The position numbers and the translations under genes are program-made. Shown one piece after another: positions 13,057-21,420 of a DNA stretch of 32,270 bases. Below the pieces are notes generated by a model. That model did no database searches. It saw only the letters and a list, made by a program, of their open reading frames with translations, and was not told the origin of the DNA. The DNA lies in contig NZ_STGX01000009.1 of the NCBI RefSeq assembly GCF_004912155.1, forward strand, positions 25,254 through 57,523, given 5' to 3'. Position 1 is the first letter of the stretch, and each line of letters opens with the position of its first letter. The DNA is from Glycomyces paridis (GTDB taxonomy: Bacteria; Actinomycetota; Actinomycetes; Mycobacteriales; Micromonosporaceae).

Positions 13057-13335
13057 ATGGCCGCCACGGCAGGCCGATCGACGCGGCGGTTCCGCGCGCT
13101 GTCGGCCGAGCTACGCAGGCAGCACCGGCCCTGCTGCATCTGCCGCCAACCGATCGACTACGCACTCGCCCACCCCCACCGCCAGTCCTTCTCGGTGCAG
13201 CACATCAAGTCCTGGAAGGACTTCCCCGAGCTTCGCGAGGACCCCGCCAACCTGGACGCGGCACACCTCTCATGCAACTCCGCTGGTGAAGCCGGTACAG
13301 GATCGGGTTTGGGTACGCCCTCGCGCCGCTGGTAG
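13057..13335 (+). CDS. HNH endonuclease next to terminase
   Basis: A 92-aa protein. CCICRQPIDY forms the first zinc pair, FSVQHIKSWKDFPELREDPA supplies the central His with the following HNH loop, and NLDAAHLSCNSAGEAG gives the final N/H and Cys. HNH proteins beside the terminase in HK97-type cos phages (e.g. HK97 gp74) assist DNA cleavage by the terminase. Its place directly upstream of the small terminase fits that role. The ATG at 13057 has GGGGGTGG upstream. The protein is on the short side and ends in a Gly/Ser tail. Confidence 0.85.
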   Translation: MAATAGRSTRRFRALSAELRRQHRPCCICRQPIDYALAHPHRQSFSVQHIKSWKDFPELREDPANLDAAHLSCNSAGEAGTGSGLGTPSRRW

Positions 13336-13448
13336 GGGTAGGGGCGTCGCGATCCCTACAGCTAGGGGGACGGCCAACCGCGCCGGGGTATGGGCCTTCT
13401 CTCCCCGGGGCCCCCGGGGGGGTGTTCGGGCCAGGACGGAGGACCGCG
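13336..13448. other. GC-rich palindromic gap, candidate cos region
   Basis: This 113-nt non-coding gap between HNH and small terminase contains TAGGG/CCCTA inverted elements (13333-13367) and a palindromic run, CCCCGGGG (13403-13410) followed at once by CCCCCGGGGGGG (13411-13422). Cohesive-end sites of HK97-type actinophages often lie just here. The exact cut cannot be read from sequence. An alternative is a simple hairpin controlling terminase expression. Confidence 0.35.
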
Positions 13449-13901
13449 ATGCGCCCCTGCGAGCACTGCGGCACCGCGTTCAAGGCCCGCACGGCGGCGC
13501 ACCGGTTCTGTTCGGCGGCCTGCCGCACCGCCGCCCGGTCGGCCGCAGCGGCGCCGGCCGAGCCGGTCCCCTCGATGCGTGAGCGCGTCGACGCCGCGAT
13601 CGACCAGATGACGTGGCTGACCCTGGCCGATGCGGGCCTGGTCGCCACCGCCCGCACGTACGCCGACCAGATCGACGCCTCCCTCGCCCTGGAGCACGGC
13701 GTCAAGTGCGGATCGTGCGGCGAGGTCACGCACACCGCGAACCAGGCCGAGATCACCAAGGCCGTGTACATGCTCGCCCCGAACCTCCAGAACACGCTCA
13801 AGGCCCTCGGCGGCTCGCCGCACGACCGGAAGGCGTTGGACATCAAGGAGGGCAAGCGTGGCCGCCTCCAGAAGATTCGCGAGAAGCGCGAAACGCCGTA
13901 A
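13449..13901 (+). CDS. terS: Terminase small subunit
   Basis: A 150-aa protein that would recognise phage DNA ends for packaging. It starts with a zinc knuckle (CEHCGTAFKARTAAHRFCSA, AC), then helices (MRERVDAAIDQMTWLTLADA) and a second CGSC pair. The C-terminal region (LQNTLKALGGSPHDRKALDI) resembles small terminases of actinophages. The call rests mainly on position between HNH and the large terminase. ATG at 13449 has GGAGG 6 nt upstream; an in-frame extension to 13422 would enter the palindrome. Its 3' end overlaps the large terminase by 44 nt. Confidence 0.75.
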   Translation: MRPCEHCGTAFKARTAAHRFCSAACRTAARSAAAAPAEPVPSMRERVDAAIDQMTWLTLADAGLVATARTYADQIDASLALEHGVKCGSCGEVTHTANQAEITKAVYMLAPNLQNTLKALGGSPHDRKALDIKEGKRGRLQKIREKRETP

Positions 13902-15552
13902 GCGACCGCCGCTGTGGGGCTGCGAGATCCCCCGCATCTGGACCGCGCCCCTGCGCGAGCTGACGCCCGAGACCACGCTCGGGTACGAGGTCATCGAGTT
14001 CGCCGAGGCGATCGGCGTCACCCTCATGCCCTGGCAGCAATGGTTCCTCATCCACGCCCTGGAGCTGCGCCCCGACGGCAACTTCCGCTTCCGCAAGATC
14101 ATCCTCCTGGTCGCGCGGCAGAACGGGAAGTCCACGCTCCTCCAGGTGCTGACGCTGTGGCGGATGTACGTCGACCGGTGCCGGCTCGTCATCGGCACCG
14201 CCCAGGACCTCGACACCGCCGAGGAGGTCTGGGAAGGCGCCGTCGAGCTGGCGCAGTCCGACCCCGAGCTGGCCGCCGAGATCGCCCAGGTCCTCAAGGT
14301 CAACGGCAAGAAGACGCTCAAGCTCACCACGGGGGAGCGGTACAAGGTCCGCACCGCCAACCGCAAGGGCGGCCGCGGCCTCTCCGGCGAACTCGTCCTC
14401 CTCGACGAGCTGCGCGAGCACCAGTCCTGGGACGCCTGGGCCGCCGTCACCAAGACCACGAACGCGATGGTTCGCGCGCAGATCATCGCCGCTTCCAACG
14501 CCGGCGACGCCACCTCGATCGTCCTGCGCTACCTGCGCATGATCGCCCACCGTGCCCTCGGCGACCCCGACGGCATCTGCGAGGCCGACGGCGAAATCGT
14601 CGAACTCGACGGCGACGACCTCGACGACTTCGACGACGACGAGGGCACCGACGACGAGGACCTCGACGGCATCGAGTTCGTCGACGGCGAGGACTTCGAG
14701 GACGAGTTCGACGCCGACGACGGCCTGGGCATCTTCGAATGGTCCGCGGTCCCCGGCTGCCCGGTCACCGACCGCACCGGCTGGGCCCAGGCCAACCCCG
14801 CGCTCGGGCACACCATCACCGAGCGGACCATCGCCTCCGACGCGAAGATCGACCCCGAGTGGATCTTCCGCACCGAGGTCCTGTGCCAGTGGAACTCCGG
14901 CTCCAACGACGGACCGTTCCCCGCCGGCGCCTGGGAAGCCGGCACCGACGCCGACTCCGCACCGGCCGAGGACTCCCCGGTGTCGCTGTGCGTCGACGTC
15001 TCTTGGGACCGCACCCGCGCCTACGTCGCCCTCGCCGCCTGGCGCGAGGACGCCGCCCCGCACGTCGAGATCATCGCGAGCCGCACCGGCACCGATTGGG
15101 TGCCGCGCTGGCTGACCGCACCGGACCGCGACCAGGCGATCCGGGAGGCGCCCGTGGTCGTGCAGTCCGCCGGCGCCCCCGTCATCGGGTTGATCCCCGA
15201 CCTCCTCGCCGCCGGCGTCACCGTCACCGAATGGAAGGGCCCGGCCCTGGGCGGGGCGACCGGCGACTTTTACGACCGCGTCTGCGCCGCCGTCCGCGAG
15301 GCCGGCGAGGACGACGTCGACGAGGAGGCCGAGCCGGCGCCGGGCGTGTGGCACCGGCCCCAGCCCGTCCTCGACAACGCCGCGGCGACCGCCGTCGCGA
15401 AGCCGATCGCCGACTACTGGGTGATCGACCGCCGCAACTCACCGAACGACGCGGCGCCGCTCATCGCCGTCATCGGTGCCCTGCACGGCCTCAAGGGCTG
15501 GGAGCCCCCGACCGAATCCGCCTACGAGAGCAGAGAGCTGGTGACCGTCTGA
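13858..15552 (+). CDS. terL: Terminase large subunit
   Basis: A 564-aa packaging motor. The ATPase domain has Walker A VARQNGKST (about residues 85-93) and Walker B LVLLDELREH (about 178-187). The nuclease domain starts near 377 with LCVDVSWDRTRAYVAL, the RNase H-like acidic motif, and has further Asp residues downstream (VLDNAAATAV region). Between them, about residues 242-290, lies an insertion made almost wholly of Asp/Glu (GDDLDDFDDDEGTDDEDLDG), unusual for the family. The GTG start is chosen because AAGGAGG lies 6 nt upstream within the small-terminase gene. The stop overlaps the next ATG (TGATG). Confidence 0.95.
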   Translation: MAASRRFARSAKRRKRPPLWGCEIPRIWTAPLRELTPETTLGYEVIEFAEAIGVTLMPWQQWFLIHALELRPDGNFRFRKIILLVARQNGKSTLLQVLTLWRMYVDRCRLVIGTAQDLDTAEEVWEGAVELAQSDPELAAEIAQVLKVNGKKTLKLTTGERYKVRTANRKGGRGLSGELVLLDELREHQSWDAWAAVTKTTNAMVRAQIIAASNAGDATSIVLRYLRMIAHRALGDPDGICEADGEIVELDGDDLDDFDDDEGTDDEDLDGIEFVDGEDFEDEFDADDGLGIFEWSAVPGCPVTDRTGWAQANPALGHTITERTIASDAKIDPEWIFRTEVLCQWNSGSNDGPFPAGAWEAGTDADSAPAEDSPVSLCVDVSWDRTRAYVALAAWREDAAPHVEIIASRTGTDWVPRWLTAPDRDQAIREAPVVVQSAGAPVIGLIPDLLAAGVTVTEWKGPALGGATGDFYDRVCAAVREAGEDDVDEEAEPAPGVWHRPQPVLDNAAATAVAKPIADYWVIDRRNSPNDAAPLIAVIGALHGLKGWEPPTESAYESRELVTV

Positions 15553-15779
15553 TGTTCGCCTACCTGCGCACCCTCGTGCGCCGCCGCGTCGTCGTCAACC
15601 TCGCCTCCGGGCGGGCCTTTCGCGCCATCCTGTGGGCGCGCCGCGGCCGCCTGCTGGTGCTGCGGGACGTCGTCATGCACGAGCCGGGCGCCGGCCCCGT
15701 CGCCGTCGACGGCGAGACCGTCATCGAAGTCGACCGCGTCGAGTTCATTCAGGTCCTCACCGGCACGGACGAGGGCTGA
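15552..15779 (+). CDS. Small conserved protein between terminase and portal
   Basis: A 75-aa, beta-rich protein (RRRVVVNLASGRAFRAILWA, RRGRLLVLRDVVMH, then VIEVDRVEFIQVL). I recall small proteins of this shape between large terminase and portal in many actinophages; the predicted fold resembles a small barrel. Function unknown. It starts within the terminase stop (TGATG) and ends 2 nt before the portal ATG. Confidence 0.75.
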   Translation: MFAYLRTLVRRRVVVNLASGRAFRAILWARRGRLLVLRDVVMHEPGAGPVAVDGETVIEVDRVEFIQVLTGTDEG

Positions 15780-15781
15780 CC

Positions 15782-17722
15782 ATGGCGTTCGTCGTGTCCT
15801 CCGGGGCGCTCACCAGCCTCGACCGCGCCCAGGCCCCCGCCCCGTACACGCTCCAGCTCGCCGACGGCCTCTACGCCCACTATGACGAAATCTGGCGCAC
15901 CCAGCCGAACGTCCGCACCGTCGTCGGGTTCCTCGCCCGCAACATCGCCCAGCTCGGCATCAACGTCTTCCGGCGCGTCTCCGACACCGACCGCGAACGC
16001 CTCACCGACCACCCGCTCGCCGCCCTGCTCGCCAACCCCCAGCCCGGCTCGAAGATCACCCGCTACCGCCTCATCTACGGGTGGATGTCCGACCTGGGCA
16101 TCTACGACTCGTGCGTCCTGGTCAAGGTCCGCGGCGCCGCCGGAGGCACGGCCGGCCTCATCCGCATCCCCGCCTCCCAGGTCGAACCGATCGGCGACAA
16201 CTGGCTCCAGGCCGAGGCCTACCGCATCACCGGCACCCGAGGGTTCAAGGACGTCCCCGCCGACCAGGTCGTGCACTCCTTCGGCTACCACCCCACCGAC
16301 CCCCGGGTCGGCACGTCGCCCTTGGAGACGCTGCGGCGCATCCTCGCCGAGGAGCACGCGGCCAACACCTACCGCGAACAGCTGTGGCGCAACGGCGCCC
16401 GCACCTCCGGGTACATCGAGCGCCCCAAGGACGCCCCCGACTGGTCCGACGTCGCCCGCAACCGCTTCCGGGCCGGGTGGCGCGCCCAGTACACCGGGAC
16501 CGGCCCCGAGACCGGCGGCACCCCCGTCCTCGAAGACGGCATGAAGTACGTCGCCGCCGCCGTCTCCCCCAAGGACGCCGAGTACATCTCGGCGCGCAAG
16601 CTCACCCGCGAGGAGGTCGCCGCCGCGTACTACATCCCCCCGCCCATGGTCGGCATCCTCGAACACGCCACGTTCTCCAACATCAAAGAGCAGCACCAGA
16701 ACCTGTACCAGGACACCCTCGGGCCCTGGCTCAAGTTCCTCAAGGAAGACATCGAACTGCAGCTCCTCCCGGACCTGGACACCGACCCCGACATCTACTG
16801 CGAGTTCAACCTCGACGAGAAGCTGTCCGGGTCCTTCGAGGAGCAGGCGTCGGCGGCGAGCGCGGCGGTCGGCGCCCCGTGGATGACCGTCAACGAGCAG
16901 CGCGCCCGCCGCAACCTCCCCGAGATCGACGGCGGCGACGACCTCATCGTCCCCATGAACGTCACCGTCGGCGGCCAGGCCTCCCCCCTCGACAGCGCAC
17001 CGGCGCCGAAGACGCGGCCGCTGCCCGGCCGCAAGGCCCGCCTCGCCCGCGTCAAGGCCCGCGCCGAGGAGGCGACCCCGGGCCTGACCGCGCTCCTTGC
17101 CGGGTTCTTCGACCGGCAGGGCCGCGTCCTGACCTCCGCGGTCGGCGCCGCTACCTCCGTCGCCGTCGACGCCGCCGACCTGTTCGACGTCGACCGCTGG
17201 AACACCGAACTCGCCGCTGCCCTCCTGGAGTCCGCGCTTGAGATCGCCACCGCCGCAGGGCGTGCCACCATGGCCGGCCTCGGCCTCGCCGAGGACACCT
17301 ACAACCCGGGCCTGACCGAGGCCTGGCTCGCCTCCCACGCCGCCGGCGTCGCCTCCCGCATCAACGCCGGCACCCTCGCCCAGCTCACCGTCGCGCTCGC
17401 CGCCGAGGCGACCGCCGCCGTCGTCAAGGCCCTGTTCGACTCCTTCGTCGAGCACCGCGCCGAGGCCGAGGCGACCGCCGAGATCACCGCCCTGTCGGGG
17501 TTCGCCGCCAAGGAGGCGGCCGCGCAGACCGGCAAGCCGATGAACAAGACCTGGAAGAACCGCACCGGCGACGACACCCGGCCCTCGCACGCGGCCCTCG
17601 ACGGCGAGACCGTCGCCGTCGGCGACCTCTTCTCGAACGGCGCCCGCTGGCCGGGCGACTCCCTACTGCCGCCCGCCGAGCGCGCCGGGTGCACCTGCGA
17701 CATGGAGATAGGACCCGCCTGA
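15782..17722 (+). CDS. Portal protein fused to MuF-like C-terminal domain
   Basis: A 646-aa protein. Residues about 30-400 are an HK97-type portal (e.g. LLANPQPGSKITRYRLIYGW, DLGIYDSC, LTREEVAAAYYIPPPMVGIL, NIKEQHQNLYQDTLGPWL), which forms the dodecameric DNA channel. The C-terminal ~240 residues are helical and end in the MuF/head-morphogenesis signature MNKTWKNRTGDDTRPSHAAL, DGETVAVGD. That domain is normally a separate gene, so this is a portal-MuF fusion, and the length (versus about 400-450 for a bare portal) agrees. The following protease starts inside its stop (TGATG). Confidence 0.92.
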   Translation: MAFVVSSGALTSLDRAQAPAPYTLQLADGLYAHYDEIWRTQPNVRTVVGFLARNIAQLGINVFRRVSDTDRERLTDHPLAALLANPQPGSKITRYRLIYGWMSDLGIYDSCVLVKVRGAAGGTAGLIRIPASQVEPIGDNWLQAEAYRITGTRGFKDVPADQVVHSFGYHPTDPRVGTSPLETLRRILAEEHAANTYREQLWRNGARTSGYIERPKDAPDWSDVARNRFRAGWRAQYTGTGPETGGTPVLEDGMKYVAAAVSPKDAEYISARKLTREEVAAAYYIPPPMVGILEHATFSNIKEQHQNLYQDTLGPWLKFLKEDIELQLLPDLDTDPDIYCEFNLDEKLSGSFEEQASAASAAVGAPWMTVNEQRARRNLPEIDGGDDLIVPMNVTVGGQASPLDSAPAPKTRPLPGRKARLARVKARAEEATPGLTALLAGFFDRQGRVLTSAVGAATSVAVDAADLFDVDRWNTELAAALLESALEIATAAGRATMAGLGLAEDTYNPGLTEAWLASHAAGVASRINAGTLAQLTVALAAEATAAVVKALFDSFVEHRAEAEATAEITALSGFAAKEAAAQTGKPMNKTWKNRTGDDTRPSHAALDGETVAVGDLFSNGARWPGDSLLPPAERAGCTCDMEIGPA

Positions 17723-18462
17723 TGCACATCAAATCCCTGCCCGCGCAGATCAAAGCCGCGGGCGACGGCGCGCCCGAAGGCGAGGTCGAAGCGATCGTCG
17801 CCGCCTACAACATCGACGACGTCGGCGACAAGATCATCCCCGGCGCGTTCGCCGCCACCCTCGCCGAATGGAAGGCGAGCGGTGACCCGCTGCCGTTCAT
17901 CTGGTCGCACCAGCACAACAACCTCGACGCCCACATCGGCGAAGTCGTCGACGCCAAGGAGATCGACGAGGGCCTGTGGATCAAGGCGCAGCTCGACATG
18001 GACGACCCCGCCGCCGTGAAGGTCTGGCGCCTGCTCAAGGGCCGGCGCATCCGCAAGTTCTCCTTCGCGTACGAGGTCAAGTCCGGCGCGTGGGTCGACA
18101 CCGAGCACGAGTCCTACTACGAGCTGCGCGAGCTGGGCCTGTACGAGGTCGGCCCGACGCTCATCCCCGCCAACCCGCAGACCGACCTCCTCGCCGCCAA
18201 GGCGGCCCTCGACCACCGCGCCAAGGCCACCCGGCCCGACGGCGCCGACGACGCGGCGACCATCCAGGCGCTGCACGACCAGACCTGCGGCCTCGGCGCC
18301 AAGTGCGCCAAGACCGAGGACACCACCGACACCGACCCGGCCACGCGAGCCGACGGACCGGCCAACGACGAGGCCCACCAGGGCAAGTCGCAGGAGCCCG
18401 CCCGCCGCAGCCCCGCCTCACTCGTGCTGTCGATCGACACCGACCTGTACGACACCCCGTAA
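17722..18462 (+). CDS. HK97-family prohead protease
   Basis: A 246-aa serine protease that trims the capsid protein during maturation. The catalytic His lies in FIWSHQHNNLD (His63/His65) and the catalytic Ser is Ser114 in KFSFAYEV, both matching the HK97 protease arrangement. The N-terminal GEVEAIVAAYNIDDVGDKII and PGAF are family-typical. The C-terminal 70 residues are polar and likely disordered and self-cleaved. The start overlaps the portal stop. A strong AAGGAGG follows for the capsid gene. Confidence 0.93.
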   Translation: MHIKSLPAQIKAAGDGAPEGEVEAIVAAYNIDDVGDKIIPGAFAATLAEWKASGDPLPFIWSHQHNNLDAHIGEVVDAKEIDEGLWIKAQLDMDDPAAVKVWRLLKGRRIRKFSFAYEVKSGAWVDTEHESYYELRELGLYEVGPTLIPANPQTDLLAAKAALDHRAKATRPDGADDAATIQALHDQTCGLGAKCAKTEDTTDTDPATRADGPANDEAHQGKSQEPARRSPASLVLSIDTDLYDTP

Positions 18463-18476
18463 GGAGGGGCCACACC

Positions 18477-19751
18477 ATGAACAAGCTCAAGGAGCTCCAG
18501 GAGCGTCTCAAGGCGACGCTCACCCCCGCGCGCGACATCGCCGCGAAGGCCGAGGCCGAGGGCCGCGACTTCACCGACGACGAGCGCGACCAGGTCGCGG
18601 CCATCCTCAAGGCCGCGGCGCCCATCAAGGAGGAGATCGCCAAGGCGAAGGACAACGCCGCGGTCGCCGACGCGCTCAAGGAGTTCGGCGACGACATCGG
18701 TTTCGAGCCCGGCACCAAGTCCGGCCAGGCCGACGCCTCGGGCCTCATCACCCCGACCAAGTCCCTCGGCGCGCACTTCGTCGAGTCCGACGCGTTCAAG
18801 GCCATGGTCGCCGCGGCGCCGAACGGTCGCTTCGGCGAGAAGATGCGCGTGCAGTCCGCGCCGGTCGGGTTCAAGACCCTCGTCACCGGACTGTCGGACA
18901 CCTCGGCCGGTGCCCTGGTCACCCCCGACCGGACGAACATCATCGACCTGTTGGGCCGCGCCCCGCTGACCGTGCGCAACCTCGTCTCGGCGCGGACCAC
19001 CGGGTCCGACACCGTGGAGTTCGTGCGCCAGACCTCCCGGGTCAACGCCGCGGCCCCGGTCGCTGAGGCCACCGCGACCGCCGGCACCTCCGGCGTCAAG
19101 CCCGAGGGCGGCTTCGCCCTGGAGGTCGTGACCGAGAACGTCCGCACCCTCGCCGAGTGGATTCCCGCGACCAAGCGGTCCCTCTCCGACGCCTCGCAGA
19201 TCCGCGGCCTCATCGACGACGAGCTGCGCGGCAACCTCGCCGAACTCGAAGACGACCAGATGCTCAACGGCGACGGCACCGGCGAGAACCTCACCGGCAT
19301 CCTCGAAACCGTCGGCATCCAGACGCAGGCGTACTCGGCGACCGTCACCGACCTCGACCCGCTCCTGGAGACCACGTTCAAGGCCAAGACCAAGGTCAAG
19401 ACCGTGGGCCGGGCGACGGCGAACGCCTACATGCTCAACCCCGCCGACTGGGAGACCATCCACCTCAACCGGCTCGCGAAGAACCCCGCCAACGAGGCCG
19501 TCGCCGGATCGGTCCCGACCCTGCACGGCCTGCCCGTCATCGAGTCCGAGGCCATCGCCGCCGGCACCGGCCTCGTCGGCGACTGGCGCCGCGCCGTCGT
19601 CTGGGACCGCGAACAGGCCTCCATCACCGTCAGCGACAGCCACGCGGACTTCTTCATTCGCAACATGGTCGCCGTCCTCGGCGAGCAGCGCCTCGCCTTC
19701 GGCGTCATCCGGCCCGCCGCGTTCGTCTCCATCGACCTGACCGAGCTGTGA
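18477..19751 (+). CDS. Major capsid protein, HK97 fold
   Basis: A 424-aa protein. Residues 1 to about 75 form a charged coiled coil (KLKELQERLKATL to AAPIKEEIAKAKDN), the scaffolding delta domain removed by the upstream protease. The remainder follows HK97 capsids: AFKAMVAAAPNGRFGEKM, LVTPDRTNIIDLLGRAPLTV, FVRQTSRVNAAAPVAEATAT, LAEWIPATKRSLSDASQIRG, TLHGLPVIESEAIAAGTGLV, GDWRRAVVWDREQASITVSD. AAGGAGG 8 nt before ATG gives the strongest ribosome site of the head genes, fitting the need for many copies. Confidence 0.95.
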   Translation: MNKLKELQERLKATLTPARDIAAKAEAEGRDFTDDERDQVAAILKAAAPIKEEIAKAKDNAAVADALKEFGDDIGFEPGTKSGQADASGLITPTKSLGAHFVESDAFKAMVAAAPNGRFGEKMRVQSAPVGFKTLVTGLSDTSAGALVTPDRTNIIDLLGRAPLTVRNLVSARTTGSDTVEFVRQTSRVNAAAPVAEATATAGTSGVKPEGGFALEVVTENVRTLAEWIPATKRSLSDASQIRGLIDDELRGNLAELEDDQMLNGDGTGENLTGILETVGIQTQAYSATVTDLDPLLETTFKAKTKVKTVGRATANAYMLNPADWETIHLNRLAKNPANEAVAGSVPTLHGLPVIESEAIAAGTGLVGDWRRAVVWDREQASITVSDSHADFFIRNMVAVLGEQRLAFGVIRPAAFVSIDLTEL

Positions 19752-20206
19752 GTCGTCTGGGCGTGACGTCGCCGCGCTGCGGGGTGTGCGGCGACGCCCG
19801 CCACGCCTGCGGCGACCCCAGCGACGTCACGCCCGTCGACGCCCGCATCGAAAGGAGCACCCGAGTGGGCAACCTCAAGCGCTACAACGTGACCATGCAC
19901 GGTCACGAGACCGTCATGCTGCTGAACGAGGCGAAGGCCAAGGCCCTGGGCGCCACGCCCTACACGCCGCCCCCGCCCCCGCCGCCCGCCCCCGCACCGG
20001 TCGACCAGACCGCGCGCGTCGCCGAACTCGAGGACGAACTCGCCGCCGCGACCGCCGAGGCCGCGCAGCTGCGCGAAGCCCTCGACGCCCTCACCGACGA
20101 CAACGGCGACGGCGCCAGCGGCGAGCCGGCCGAGCCCGAGCCCGAGGCGAAGGCGAAGCCGGCCCCGGCGAACAAGGCGCGCACCGCCCCGAACAAGGGC
20201 CGGTAG
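19748..20206 (+). CDS. Head-region protein with CxxC N-terminus and Pro-rich linker
   Basis: A 152-aa protein. The N-terminal part (RCGVCGDARHACGDPSDVTP) is a Cys/His cluster of a type I have seen after the capsid gene in actinophages. Next comes RYNVTMHGHETVMLLNEAKA, then a Pro tract, a short coiled coil (ARVAELEDELAAATAEAAQL) and a Lys/Pro/Ala tail. Two starts are plausible: GTG at 19748 overlapping the capsid stop, and GTG at 19865 preceded by AAAGGAG at 7 nt. Both products may be made, or the first part may be a leader. Function unknown, possibly head completion or assembly. Confidence 0.65.
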   Translation: MSRLGVTSPRCGVCGDARHACGDPSDVTPVDARIERSTRVGNLKRYNVTMHGHETVMLLNEAKAKALGATPYTPPPPPPPAPAPVDQTARVAELEDELAAATAEAAQLREALDALTDDNGDGASGEPAEPEPEAKAKPAPANKARTAPNKGR

Positions 20207-20210
20207 CGCC

Positions 20211-20726
20211 ATGGCGTCGCTTGCGGGCGTTGACGACTGGTCGAAGTACACCTCGGCGCCGGTGCCGGGCAACGCCGAGCACCTGCTGAACGCAGCCTCG
20301 GGCGTCATCCGCACCTACGTCGAGTGGTCGATCAGCCGCGAGATCATCGTCGACGCCCGCATCGACGCCCCCGGGGGCACGCTCCTCATGCTCCCGACGC
20401 TGCTGCTCGTCGACGTCGCCGCCATCGCCGTCGACGCCGTGGCCGTCACCGACTTCGACTGGTCCGAGGCCGGCATGGTCGAGCGGGCCGTCGGCTGGCC
20501 GCGGGGGTTCCGGCGGCTCACCGTCTCCTACACGCACGGGTACGAGACCGTGCCCGACGAGGTCAAGTCCTACACCGTCGCGGTCGCCTCGGCCGCGGCC
20601 GCGTCGGTCGCCGGCAAGGTCCAGGAGTCCATCGGCGACTGGTCCGCGACGTACGCGACCGTCGAGCGGGTCTTCGGGTCCATGGGCAAGACGATCCTCA
20701 ACCGGTACCGGCGGTTCGCCGCATGA
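20211..20726 (+). CDS. Head-tail adaptor protein
   Basis: A 171-aa protein in the position of the connector that docks beneath the portal. Helical N-terminus (PGNAEHLLNAASGVIRTYVE), a beta part with LTVSYTHGYETVPDEVKSYT, then a C-terminal helix. The 'YTHGYETVPDEVK...' pattern is typical of phage head-tail adaptors (gp6/gp15-like). The start is 4 nt after the previous stop; the end overlaps the next gene. Confidence 0.75.
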   Translation: MASLAGVDDWSKYTSAPVPGNAEHLLNAASGVIRTYVEWSISREIIVDARIDAPGGTLLMLPTLLLVDVAAIAVDAVAVTDFDWSEAGMVERAVGWPRGFRRLTVSYTHGYETVPDEVKSYTVAVASAAAASVAGKVQESIGDWSATYATVERVFGSMGKTILNRYRRFAA

Positions 20727-21055
20727 GCATCGACCACCTCCTCAACCGCACCCTCAACCACCAGCGGGGCGTCACCGTCGACGACGGCGCCGGCGGGTCG
20801 ATCCGCACCTGGGCCGACCTCGCCCCGCTCGCGTGCCGCACCTCCCAGCCCTCGGCCTCCGAGCGGCTCTACGCCGACCGCGCCGAAGCCGACCTGACCC
20901 AGTTCATCTACGCCGCCGCCGGCGCCGACGTCCGCGTCGGCGACGTCCTCGTCGACGGCACCGCCACGTGGCGCGTGACCGCGCTCATCCGCCCCTCGGT
21001 CGCCCAGTACCTGCGGGCCGACTGCGAGTTGATTCAGACACGAGGTGACCCCTGA
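20723..21055 (+). CDS. Head-tail stopper/joining protein
   Basis: A 110-aa beta-rich protein (RGVTVDDGAGGSIRTWADLA; VRVGDVLVDGTATWRVTALI). Position after the adaptor and its small barrel-like strand pattern match head-closure (stopper) proteins. ATGA overlap with the upstream stop and overlap with the next ATG. Function from position and pattern, not from a unique motif. Confidence 0.65.
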   Translation: MSIDHLLNRTLNHQRGVTVDDGAGGSIRTWADLAPLACRTSQPSASERLYADRAEADLTQFIYAAAGADVRVGDVLVDGTATWRVTALIRPSVAQYLRADCELIQTRGDP

Positions 21056-21420
21056 TGCCCCGCTACACCGTCAAGGTCGCCAACACCCACCTGCTCAAGC
21101 GCAAGCTCAAGGAGCTGCCCGACGACATGCTCGTCGGCCTCACCGTCGCCGTCCGCGCCGCCGCGAAGCAGCTCAAGGCCGACGCCCGCAAGCGGGCCCC
21201 GGTCCGCTCGGGCGACCTGCGCCGCTCCATCCGCTACCGCATGGACCGCGACGGCCTCGGCGCCCAGGTCTACGTCGACGAGTTCTACGGCCGCTTCATC
21301 GAGTACGGCACGAAGTCGATGGAGAAGCAACCGTTCCTGCGGCCCGCCGCCGCCTTGGAACGGGCCCGCTTCCGCAACCGCGTCTCCGACGAGGTCCGCA
21401 AAGCCCTGGGGCTGGACTGA
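21055..21420 (+). CDS. HK97 gp10-like neck/tail component
   Basis: A 121-aa protein with the clear gp10 signature: helix LTVAVRAAAKQLKADARKRA, then PVRSGDLRRSIRYR, and FIEYGTKSMEKQPFLRPAAA. It helps join head and tail. The start overlaps the previous stop, and the final TGA overlaps the next ATG. Confidence 0.88.
   Translation: MPRYTVKVANTHLLKRKLKELPDDMLVGLTVAVRAAAKQLKADARKRAPVRSGDLRRSIRYRMDRDGLGAQVYVDEFYGRFIEYGTKSMEKQPFLRPAAALERARFRNRVSDEVRKALGLD

Noticed and set aside
12864..13289. Open frame of 141 codons in the gap before HNH
   Set aside because: Product is compositionally random (Pro/Arg/His), overlaps the terminator and the HNH gene, and has no ribosome site.
15749..17590. Long reverse-strand open frame opposite the portal gene (613 codons)
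   Set aside because: Antisense shadow of a clearly identified portal protein; low-complexity product.
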